A stretch of DNA of 12,231 nucleotides from Shewanella sp. GTDB taxonomy: Bacteria; Pseudomonadota; Gammaproteobacteria; Enterobacterales; Shewanellaceae. The stretch is from contig SDWK01000502.1 of the NCBI GenBank assembly GCA_004195335.1, positions 1-12,231 on the forward strand, given 5' to 3'. A program made the translations under genes and the position numbers. The notes under the pieces are model-generated. The model made no database searches. It worked only from the letters and a program-made list of their open reading frames with translations, and had not been told where the DNA came from. Shown piece after piece: positions 1 to 8,616 of this stretch (position 1 is its first letter; each line of letters starts with the position of its first letter).

Positions 1-37
1 CGTAGCTCGTAGCTCAATAATATCACTGAGGTCCATC

Positions 38-784
38 ATGTTATCAAATCCGAAAGGTTACCCCATAGATCTCAACGCAGATCTTGGTGAAGGCGGCAAA
101 TTTGATGCTGATCTATTGATGCTTATCACCTCGGCAAACATCGCCTGTGGAGGTCATGCGGGGGATCTCCTGAGCATGAGAAAGACGGTGGCTCTATCAC
201 TTAAGAACAGAGTCAATGTTGGTGCTCATCCCAGCTTTCCCGATCGACACCATTTTGGACGTAAGAGCATAGATATTTCAGACAAGCAGCTATCAGACTC
301 AATCTATCAACAAATAATGGCACTTAGAGTCATCTGTGATGAACTGGGAGCGAAAATGTTTCACGTGAAACCTCACGGAGCCTTATATAATGAAGTGGCT
401 AGGAATGAGGTTTTAGGGCTTATTTTGATTGATGTGATTAAACGAATAGACCCAGAGCTTAAGCTAATGATTTTAGCGGGGAGTCCCTTGGTTAAATTGG
501 CCCGACAACATGGACTCACGGTAATCGAAGAAGCGTTTGCCGATCGCACTTATCTCAATGACGGCTCACTCGCTCCCCGTAGCAGAGATGGAGCAGTGAT
601 AAATGCCCCTCAACTTGCATGGCAACAGGTACGACAAATTATTGAAAATAAGCCGGTGACAACCATAGATGATTCCCCTTTAATCATCAAAGCCGACACA
701 ATCTGTCTGCATGGCGATAATGAGCAGGCCCTAGCATTCGCAAAACTGATAAGTGAAAGGCTAATCGAAGCAAACAAGTCATAG
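38..784 (+). CDS. pxpA: 5-oxoprolinase subunit A (LamB/YcsF family)
   Basis: PxpA works with PxpB and PxpC in the ATP-dependent cytoplasmic opening of 5-oxoproline (pyroglutamate) to glutamate. The 248-residue product has the usual family length and its motifs run in order: DLNADLGE (11-18), ANIACGGHAGD (33-43), VGAHPSFPDR (61-70), VKPHGALYN (110-118), EAFADR (165-170) and TICLHGDN (221-228). The ATG at 38 is supported by TGAGGT at 27-32, five bases upstream. pxpB and pxpC are not in the window, although they often sit beside pxpA; they could lie left of position 1. The gene converges on gyrB and is the only one here that would run against a fork coming from 7437-7880. A parS-like palindrome is embedded at 357-372, in the codons for the conserved FHVKP stretch. 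Family assignment is firm; activity without the partner subunits is inference. Confidence 0.93.
   Translation: MLSNPKGYPIDLNADLGEGGKFDADLLMLITSANIACGGHAGDLLSMRKTVALSLKNRVNVGAHPSFPDRHHFGRKSIDISDKQLSDSIYQQIMALRVICDELGAKMFHVKPHGALYNEVARNEVLGLILIDVIKRIDPELKLMILAGSPLVKLARQHGLTVIEEAFADRTYLNDGSLAPRSRDGAVINAPQLAWQQVRQIIENKPVTTIDDSPLIIKADTICLHGDNEQALAFAKLISERLIEANKS
357..372. other. parS: parS-like ParB binding site inside pxpA
   Basis: The sequence TGTTTCACGTGAAACC contains a perfect 14-bp palindrome, GTTTCACGTGAAAC. It matches the widely conserved bacterial parS consensus TGTTTCACGTGAAACA at 15 of 16 positions. Chromosomal parS sites are bound by ParB and usually cluster near oriC, often inside genes. 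This one lies about 7 kb from the origin candidate. It overlaps codons for the conserved residues FHVKP, so protein constraint explains part of the match. ParB binding is inferred. Confidence 0.7.
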
Positions 785-868
785 TTTACGGCCAAAAGCA
801 GGTAGGAATAACTGTGGGTGTAAGCTGGAGTGACGAGGTGTAAACGCCAGCATCTTACGACTTTCGTC

Positions 869-889
869 ATCCTGAACGGGTTTCAGGAT
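869..889. repeat. hairpin repeat element (copy A)
   Basis: ATCCTGAA and TTCAGGAT form an 8-bp perfect stem around CGGGT, preceded by CGTC. The layout (GTCAT, stem, short loop, stem, then CCA or CTA) resembles the element at 11966-11990, which points to a dispersed intergenic palindrome family. No function can be read from the sequence. Confidence 0.5.
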
Positions 890-901
890 CCATCCATAGG
901 A

Positions 902-954
902 ACATTAATGGTCAGACATAGATCCCTTCTAACGCTATCCCTGCGTTCAGGGAT
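902..954. repeat. 53-bp direct repeat, copy 1
   Basis: This copy matches 1030-1082 with two differences (T906 versus A1034, G921 versus A1049), a spacing of 128 bp. It ends in the perfect hairpin ATCCCTG-CGTT-CAGGGAT at 937-954. A shorter shared word, TCCATGTACAA, follows at 975-985. Confidence 0.85.
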
Positions 955-1029
955 CACTTTCATTAGACAAGCGGTCCATGTACAACGTCTATTTGTATAC
1001 GTCCCTGTCCTTCTTGCCGGTAAAGAATG

Positions 1030-1082
1030 ACATAAATGGTCAGACATAAATCCCTTCTAACGCTATCCCTGCGTTCAGGGAT
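1030..1082. repeat. 53-bp direct repeat, copy 2
   Basis: Second copy of the repeat at 902-954, with the same terminal hairpin at 1065-1082. TCCATGTACAA recurs at 1090-1100, nearer to this copy than in copy 1. That fits a duplication followed by an internal deletion, or two insertions of the same element. Confidence 0.85.
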
Positions 1083-1098
1083 AAGTACTTCCATGTAC

Positions 1099-1134
1099 AA
1101 AAAAGCCCCAGATTTCTCCAGGGCTTCTTTTTTT
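1099..1134 (-). terminator. gyrB rho-independent terminator (possibly bidirectional)
   Basis: On the minus strand, AAGCCC and GGGCTT (stem positions 1103-1108 and 1121-1126) flank a 12-nt loop and are followed by a T run from the A tract at 1099-1104. It lies about 60 bp beyond the gyrB stop codon. On the plus strand the same stem is followed by C and seven Ts (1128-1134), so it could also stop transcripts arriving from pxpA. Confidence 0.8.
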
Positions 1135-1143
1135 AGCTTTAAT

Positions 1144-1173
1144 CTCGTAACTCGAGACTAGAAACTCGTGACT
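1144..1173. repeat. period-7 string (four degenerate heptamers)
   Basis: CTCGTAA, CTCGAGA, CTAGAAA and CTCGTGA follow each other without gaps, then CT. Read on the minus strand, each unit ends in CGAG or CTAG. Strings with the same unit appear at 1-15, 11732-11752 and 11787-11800. Confidence 0.6.
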
Positions 1174-1191
1174 TCTTTAAACGTCTATCGA

Positions 1192-4708
<3,517 letters not shown>

Positions 4709-4860
4709 TTAGTACTCAATTAACAACCAAAATCAGGGTCATGCTATAAAATCAGTATGAGAAAAATTAAAATAGCCAAGAAGATTAGCACATCCTCAAG
4801 CCACATCAAAGCGTCGGTAAACGCCCGATTTACACCGCAAAAATCACTTGGGCGTTAAAA
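4709..4860 (-). promoter_or_regulatory. probable recF-gyrB promoter region
   Basis: Transcription from dnaN should stop at 4861-4888, so a promoter for recF-gyrB is expected in this AT-rich stretch. Minus-strand candidates are weak: TATAGC near 4745, or TATTTT near 4774 with TTGAGG about 19 bases upstream. An inverted repeat, AACGCCC (4820-4826) and GGGCGTT (4850-4856), with a further GATT/AATC pair inside it, lies between the terminator and these candidates. It has no T run after it and is not a second terminator. Neither promoter candidate is convincing alone. Confidence 0.35.
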
Positions 4861-4888
4861 TAAAAAAAGACTGAATAAACAGTCTTTT
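4861..4888 (-). terminator. dnaN rho-independent terminator
   Basis: Read on the minus strand, AAAAGACTG and CAGTCTTTT (stem 4880-4888 and 4865-4873) enclose a six-base loop, and the T run continues through 4862. It lies about 37 bp past the dnaN stop codon. It separates dnaA-dnaN from recF-gyrB. Confidence 0.85.
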
Positions 4889-4924
4889 AATGGGTAAGTC
4901 ATCGATGTATTCTAAAACAAAGCG

Positions 4925-6025
4925 CTACAGTCTCATCGGCATAACGACGTACATAGAATTTTCTTCTATATGGTTCTCTATCAGGGCACTCGAATTACCA
5001 TCAATAAGCGTAATACGCACATCATCAGATTGAAGGTTATTCAGTACATCCAGTAGATAGCTGACGTTAAATCCTATCTCAAGCGGGGTGTTTTCGTATT
5101 CTACATCTAAGATCTCTTCCGCTTCTTCCTGCTCCGGGTTATTGGCGGTGATCTTGATCAGATTATTTTCAAGTTGAACCCGTACGCCACGAAACTTTTC
5201 ATTTGAAAGAATAGATGCACGCAGCAATGCCTGTTTAAGGTGGTTACGGCTCGCTATAACGATTTTATCGCCACCTTTAGGCAATACTCGACGATAATCA
5301 GGGAAACGACCATCGACCAGCTTACTGGTAAATACAGCACTGCGAGTCGTTGCACGAATAGCATTATCGCCGATAGCGATAGTGATATCTAAATCTTCGC
5401 CTTCGAACAAGCGTTGCAGCTCTACCACGCCCTTGCGGGGCACGATCACCTGCTTCTCGGGCAGTGAAACTTCGATCATACGATGACTTAATGCCAATCG
5501 GTGTCCATCGGTAGCGATAGCACGAAGCACATTGCCTTCAGTCTCGAGCAATAAGCCGTTCAAGTAGTAACGAACATCCTGATTGGCCATCGAGAACTGA
5601 GTCGCGTCGATGAGTGATTTGAGTGTGCCTTGCTTTATCGTAAATTCAATATCGGCCTGGAAGGCCTCGACATTTGGATATTCTTCGGCTGGGAGTGTTG
5701 CCAGAGTAAAGCGACTACGACCAGAGCGGAGTAACAGGCGATTTTCCTGTTGCTCGATTTTAAGCTCTACCTGATCGGGTAATGATTTAACAATATCGAG
5801 AAATTTTTTCGCCGGTATCGTGGTACGTCCTTCCTGAACGTCACCCTCTAACTGAACTTGACCCACCAATTCGACTTCTAAATCGGTACCGGTCATCTTA
5901 AGTGAGTGACCACTCACTTCAACTAAGAGGTTTGCCAATATTGGCAAGTTATGTCGTCTCTCCACCGCTCCACTGACAAGTTGCAACGGCTTTAATAGGG
6001 CATCCCTATCAATTGAAAATTTCAT
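4925..6025 (-). CDS. dnaN: DNA polymerase III beta sliding clamp
   Basis: DnaN forms the dimeric ring that tethers DNA polymerases and other clamp-binding proteins to DNA. From ATG at 6025 the product is 366 residues, the same as E. coli, beginning MKFSIDRDALLKPLQ and ending in the conserved YVVMPMRL. The frame is also open from a TTG at 6034, which would add MKL. I prefer 6025 because it uses ATG, gives the family length, and has GGGAA about ten bases upstream, whereas the TTG directly follows that purine run. The gene starts 19 bp after the dnaA stop, so the two are presumably one transcript, ended at 4861-4888. Two palindromes lie in its 5' coding part (5900-5919 and 5932-5947). Confidence 0.97.
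   Translation of the reverse strand: MKFSIDRDALLKPLQLVSGAVERRHNLPILANLLVEVSGHSLKMTGTDLEVELVGQVQLEGDVQEGRTTIPAKKFLDIVKSLPDQVELKIEQQENRLLLRSGRSRFTLATLPAEEYPNVEAFQADIEFTIKQGTLKSLIDATQFSMANQDVRYYLNGLLLETEGNVLRAIATDGHRLALSHRMIEVSLPEKQVIVPRKGVVELQRLFEGEDLDITIAIGDNAIRATTRSAVFTSKLVDGRFPDYRRVLPKGGDKIVIASRNHLKQALLRASILSNEKFRGVRVQLENNLIKITANNPEQEEAEEILDVEYENTPLEIGFNVSYLLDVLNNLQSDDVRITLIDGNSSALIENHIEENSMYVVMPMRL
5900..5919. repeat. inverted repeat within dnaN
   Basis: AAGTGAGTG and CACTCACTT are perfect 9-bp arms around AC. In the mRNA they would form a hairpin about 105 bases into dnaN. The halves contain GTGAGT and ACTCAC as in SlmA sites, but the spacing is four bases wider than the compact SlmA palindrome. 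Confidence 0.6.
5932..5947. repeat. perfect 16-bp palindrome within dnaN
   Basis: TTGCCAATATTGGCAA equals its own reverse complement. It encodes part of the conserved LPILANL stretch and lies 12 bp from the inverted repeat at 5900-5919. No known binding protein is recognised. Confidence 0.55.
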
Positions 6026-6044
6026 CAGTTTCAATTTCCCAGAT

Positions 6045-7436
6045 TTATGAAGATAGCGTACGGATCAAGTTAGCATAATCTTCTTTCGTGTCATGATTTT
6101 CTTCTCTCAACTGCGCAATTTTACGACAAGCGTGCAGCACAGTTGTATGGTCACGACCACCAAAGGCATCCCCAATTTCGGGCAAACTATGGTTAGTTAA
6201 CTCTTTAGAGAGTGCCATCGCCACTTGACGTGGTCTGGCAACACTACGCGAACGTCGCTTAGAAAGCATGTCAGCCATCTTGATCTTGTAATATTCAGCA
6301 ACTGTTTTCTGAATATTATCTATAGTGACCAATTTTTCTTGTAGTGCCAAGAGATCTCTTAAGGCTTCGCGCACAAAGTCGATAGTAATCGGACGTCCGG
6401 TGAAGTTAGCATTCGCAATAACACGATTCAATGCCCCCTCAAGCTCTCGAACGTTAGAACGTAAGCGCTTGGCAATAAAGAAAGCCACTTCATCGGGTAA
6501 ATTGATACCGCTCTCCTGAGCCTTACGCATCAAAATAGCCACTCGGGTCTCTAACTCTGGCGGCTCGATCGCAACCGTGAGGCCCCAACCGAAACGAGAT
6601 TTAAGTCTGTCTTCGACACCATCGATCTCTTTAGGATATTTATCCGACGTTAAGATGATCTGATGATTACCTTCCAATAGTGCATTAAAGGTATGGAAAA
6701 ATTCTTCCTGGGATCTGTCTTTGTTAGCAAAGAATTGAATATCATCGATAAACAATGCATCGACGCTACGATAGTAACGCTTAAATTCTTCGATCGCATT
6801 ATTCTGTAATGCCTTAACCATGTCTTGAACGAAGCGTTCAGAATGCATATAGACGACTTTGGCATTAGGATTGTTCTTGATAATGCCATTACCCACTGCA
6901 TGTAACAGGTGAGTCTTACCTAAACCGGTACCACCATATAGGAAGAGTGGGTTATAAGCGCCACCCGGATTTTCAGCCACTTGCATTGCAGCCGCTTTAC
7001 CCAGTTGGTTAGACTTACCTTCTACGAAGTTTTCAAACTGATATGACGGATTGATATTGCTTCTGTGATTAGCGGCGGCGATAGCTGGCTCTGGCGAATT
7101 GACATTAAATGCCGTCTTAGCCGGTCGAGTATTTCGCTCGAACTTTGGCCTTTCTACCGCAGCAGTGGCCTGCAGTGGTCGTGGCGCGGCAGGGCGACTG
7201 CCTATATCGAAGCGTAATTTAGGTGCATCACTTCCCATCTGTTCAGTAAAAAACTGATTAATGATGTTGATGTATTTATCTCTTACCCAATCGAGAACGA
7301 AACGGTTCGGAGCATAGAGAACTAATGTATCTCCATCCATTTGAGCTTGTAACGGTCTAATCCACATACTAAATTGCTGAGCAGAGAGCTCATCTTGTAG
7401 TCGTCCGATACATTGCTGCCAAAGTGAAACCGCCAC
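6045..7436 (-). CDS. dnaA: chromosomal replication initiator DnaA
   Basis: DnaA binds DnaA boxes in oriC, oligomerises with ATP and opens the duplex. The 463-residue protein shows domain I (1 to about 80), a linker, and an AAA+ domain with Walker [10 protein letters not shown] (168-176), Walker B LFIDDIQF (228-235), sensor I LTSD (262-265), the RLKSRF arginine-finger segment (277-282) and sensor [10 protein letters not shown] (327-334). Domain IV carries [10 protein letters not shown] (395-404) and the DnaA signature GGRDHTTV (426-433). Translation starts at GTG (7436), as in E. coli, seven bases after GGGGA on the minus strand. That ribosome-binding site lies inside a DnaA-box-like sequence (7441-7449), which suggests autoregulation. 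Confidence 0.98.
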   Translation of the reverse strand: MAVSLWQQCIGRLQDELSAQQFSMWIRPLQAQMDGDTLVLYAPNRFVLDWVRDKYINIINQFFTEQMGSDAPKLRFDIGSRPAAPRPLQATAAVERPKFERNTRPAKTAFNVNSPEPAIAAANHRSNINPSYQFENFVEGKSNQLGKAAAMQVAENPGGAYNPLFLYGGTGLGKTHLLHAVGNGIIKNNPNAKVVYMHSERFVQDMVKALQNNAIEEFKRYYRSVDALFIDDIQFFANKDRSQEEFFHTFNALLEGNHQIILTSDKYPKEIDGVEDRLKSRFGWGLTVAIEPPELETRVAILMRKAQESGINLPDEVAFFIAKRLRSNVRELEGALNRVIANANFTGRPITIDFVREALRDLLALQEKLVTIDNIQKTVAEYYKIKMADMLSKRRSRSVARPRQVAMALSKELTNHSLPEIGDAFGGRDHTTVLHACRKIAQLREENHDTKEDYANLIRTLSS

Positions 7437-7440
7437 GTAC

Positions 7441-7449
7441 TTATCCCCA
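7441..7449 (+). promoter_or_regulatory. near-consensus DnaA box overlapping the dnaA ribosome-binding site
   Basis: TTATCCCCA differs from the consensus TTATCCACA at one position. Its complement, TGGGGATAA, contains the GGGGA that serves as the Shine-Dalgarno sequence of dnaA. DnaA bound here would block elongation into the gene or initiation near it. Confidence 0.55.
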
Positions 7450-7513
7450 AAAGATCACACAAAGAGAGCTATTCTATAGGGAGAACCCTTGGATCGCTAT
7501 CGTTATCATAATT

Positions 7514-7522
7514 TTATCCCCA
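7514..7522 (+). promoter_or_regulatory. near-consensus DnaA box
   Basis: TTATCCCCA is the same nine-base variant as at 7441-7449, in the same orientation and 73 bp away. It sits between GATC sites at 7492 and 7527 and upstream of dnaA on the minus strand. Confidence 0.5.
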
Positions 7523-7569
7523 GATGGATCATCTTTCATTGTATATGTCGATCCAAAAGGATCGGCCGC

Positions 7570-7640
7570 GATCTAATTATTTTAAAAAAGCGACAAATCC
7601 AGCTTTATTAAGCGATCCAGATTGATCTATAATTACTAAA
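7570..7640 (+). other. AT-rich 13-mer-like segment (possible duplex unwinding element)
   Basis: GATCTAATTATTT at 7570-7582 differs at one position from the left 13-mer of E. coli oriC (GATCTATTTATTT). A second start, GATCTATAATTAC, lies at 7624-7636. The segment is AT-rich and oriented relative to the box at 7696 as in E. coli. Unwinding is inferred. Confidence 0.5.
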
Positions 7641-7695
7641 TTCAGATCAGGTTTAAGATCACTGGATCCACAAGATGTAGTGGTCATGCACAGAG

Positions 7696-7704
7696 TTATC
7701 CACA
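7696..7704 (+). promoter_or_regulatory. DnaA box, perfect consensus
   Basis: TTATCCACA is the exact high-affinity DnaA box. With its left flank it reads ACAGAGTTATCCACA, the same as the R4 site of E. coli oriC. Confidence 0.85.
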
Positions 7705-7776
7705 TATTATGGTGCCTTTGGACAACCTGAGATAGAATTAATTGGCCATAATTTTATCACTTGATGCTTTTGCTTA

Positions 7777-7805
7777 TTGACTGGCATGGCTAAAGTGATT
7801 ACAAT
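7777..7805 (+). promoter_or_regulatory. rpmH operon sigma-70 promoter
   Basis: TTGACT (7777-7782) and TACAAT (7800-7805) are separated by exactly 17 bases. Each box has one mismatch to consensus. Transcription should start near 7812, leaving a leader of roughly 70 bases before rpmH. Confidence 0.8.
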
Positions 7806-7821
7806 TCGGCCTCTTTTTTGC

Positions 7822-7848
7822 CCTTGCCTCAATTTCTTGATGGTAAGG
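7822..7848 (+). promoter_or_regulatory. hairpin in the rpmH 5' leader
   Basis: CCTTGCCTCAA (7822-7832) pairs with TTGA plus GGTAAGG (7837-7848) around the loop TTTC. The stem has 11 pairs, one G-U pair and one bulged T. It lies between the predicted start site and rpmH, with no T run directly after it, so it is a leader structure rather than an obvious terminator. Confidence 0.5.
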
Positions 7849-7880
7849 TTTGTTAACTAACACAAAGACGGATTGCCACA

Positions 7881-8018
7881 ATGAGTAAACGTACTTTTCA
7901 ACCAAGCAACCTAAAGCGTAAGCGTTCTCACGGATTCCGCGCTCGTATGGCTACAGTTGGAGGCCGCAAGGTCCTAGCTCGTCGTCGTGCTAAAGGTCGC
8001 GCTCGTCTTTCTGCTTAA
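7881..8018 (+). CDS. rpmH: 50S ribosomal protein L34
   Basis: L34 is a small basic protein of the large ribosomal subunit. The 45-residue product begins [19 protein letters not shown] and continues [20 protein letters not shown], the standard L34 sequence and close to the usual length of about 46. The ATG follows a modest purine stretch (AAGACGGA) about eight bases upstream. It is first in the rpmH-rnpA-yidD-yidC cluster, downstream of the promoter at 7777-7805. Eight bases separate its stop from the rnpA ATG. Confidence 0.98.
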
Positions 8019-8026
8019 TCGTAGAA

Positions 8027-8389
8027 ATGCAAGTGACTAGCTACACCTTTACGCGGGAGTTACGTTTGTTAACTCCCGCGCAATTCAAATCTGTATTCAC
8101 AAAACCCATCAAAGCTTCTTCGGCTGAAATAACCTTACTTGCTATTCCTAACTCTGAACAACATCCTCGATTAGGATTGACTGTTGCAAAGCGTTTTGTA
8201 AAGAAAGCCCATCAGCGAAACAGAATTAAACGTATCATCAGAGATAACTTTCGTTTGCATCAGCACGAATTGCCTCCTATCGATATAGTCGTACTCGTCA
8301 GAAATGGCGTGGTAGAGATGGACAATACAGATCTCCATAAATTGGTAGAAAAGCTATGGCGAAAAATCAATCGCCGTTACAATGGCTAG
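8027..8389 (+). CDS. rnpA: ribonuclease P protein component
   Basis: RnpA is the protein subunit that helps the RNase P RNA trim 5' leaders from tRNA precursors. From ATG 8027 it has 120 residues. The RNR signature is at 49-76: LGLTVAKRF, then [13 protein letters not shown]. The start could instead be GTG at 8033, giving [14 protein letters not shown] as the N-terminus, which is how I remember Shewanella RnpA; neither start has a good ribosome-binding site. An 11-bp perfect hairpin at 8052-8080 sits just inside the gene and may hold RnpA synthesis below that of L34. The 3' end overlaps yidD by 34 bp. Confidence 0.96.
   Translation: MQVTSYTFTRELRLLTPAQFKSVFTKPIKASSAEITLLAIPNSEQHPRLGLTVAKRFVKKAHQRNRIKRIIRDNFRLHQHELPPIDIVVLVRNGVVEMDNTDLHKLVEKLWRKINRRYNG
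8052..8080 (+). promoter_or_regulatory. strong hairpin early in rnpA
   Basis: CGCGGGAGTTA (8052-8062) and TAACTCCCGCG (8070-8080) are perfect 11-bp GC-rich arms around CGTTTGT. The structure starts 25 bases into rnpA. No T run follows, so it is not an ordinary terminator. It encodes the conserved [11 protein letters not shown] region, so some of the symmetry may come from the protein. A role in lowering RnpA output relative to L34 is inference. Confidence 0.65.
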
Positions 8390-8613
8390 CGACCACGTTA
8401 ATTCGTGGCTACCAAATCTTCATCAGCCCCTTTTTAGGGGCTAATAAGTGCCGCTTTCATCCAACTTGTTCTACATACGCAATTGAAGCAATTCGTTTGC
8501 ACGGATTTGCAAAAGGCAGTTGGCTTGCAGCAAGACGCATATTAAAATGTCACCCTTTGCATCCGGGCGGAATCGACCCCGTCCCCCAAAAAAAACACAG
8601 GTGTAATAAATAG
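8356..8613 (+). CDS. yidD: membrane protein insertion efficiency factor YidD
   Basis: YidD is a small inner-membrane-associated protein that aids YidC-dependent membrane insertion. The 85-residue product equals the E. coli length. It has an N-terminal amphipathic stretch ([14 protein letters not shown], 15-28), the family core [12 protein letters not shown] (31-42) with Cys32 and Cys38, and [15 protein letters not shown] (63-77) with Cys65. It starts inside rnpA (34-bp overlap, different frame) and ends three bases before yidC, so translation is probably coupled on both sides. Eight As in a row at 8588-8595, near the 3' end, could allow slippage at the C-terminus. Confidence 0.95.
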   Translation: MAKNQSPLQWLATTLIRGYQIFISPFLGANKCRFHPTCSTYAIEAIRLHGFAKGSWLAARRILKCHPLHPGGIDPVPQKKHRCNK

Positions 8614-8616
8614 GCT

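Larger units (their letters stand above)
785..1191. other. gene-free intergenic region with repeats (pxpA/gyrB)
   Basis: The two flanking genes converge on this 407-bp stretch. It holds a hairpin element (869-889), two copies of a 53-bp direct repeat (902-954 and 1030-1082), the gyrB terminator (1099-1134) and a period-7 string (1144-1173). A frame open at 830-1030 runs through the repeats, has no family resemblance and no ribosome-binding site, and is not called. Confidence 0.8.
7437..7776. other. oriC: candidate chromosomal replication origin (oriC)
   Basis: This non-coding stretch lies between divergent dnaA and rpmH. It has 11 GATC (Dam) sites between 7453 and 7668, far above chance: 7453, 7492, 7527, 7550, 7560, 7570, 7614, 7624, 7645, 7657 and 7665. 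A perfect DnaA box is at 7696-7704 and near-consensus boxes are at 7441-7449 and 7514-7522. The AT-rich part at 7570-7640 has 13-mer-like repeats. The 15 bases ACAGAGTTATCCACA (7690-7704) equal the R4 box and its flank in E. coli oriC as I remember it. Gene orientation diverges here. E. coli and Vibrio use the mioC-mnmG gap instead, which is outside this window, so a second or main origin there cannot be excluded. Confidence 0.75.

Noticed and set aside
830..1030. 66-residue frame in the pxpA-gyrB gap
   Set aside because: It runs through repeat DNA, lacks a ribosome-binding site, and its sequence is dictated by the repeats.
902..1082. CRISPR-like array
   Set aside because: There are only two long repeats, no regular spacers and no cas genes.
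4820..4856. Second terminator downstream of dnaN
   Set aside because: The AACGCCC/GGGCGTT stem has a 23-base interior and no T run after it in either direction.
4868..4884. LexA box at CTGAATAAACAG
   Set aside because: The spacing and outer bases do not fit CTGT-N8-ACAG; it is the dnaN terminator stem.
5900..5919. Canonical SlmA binding site
   Set aside because: The half-sites GTGAGT and ACTCAC are present, but four extra bases separate them compared with the compact SlmA palindrome; kept only as an unexplained inverted repeat.
7717..7725. R3-like DnaA box on the minus strand (TTGTCCAAA)
   Set aside because: It differs at two positions from the TTATCCACA consensus and has no supporting flank, so it is too weak to list.
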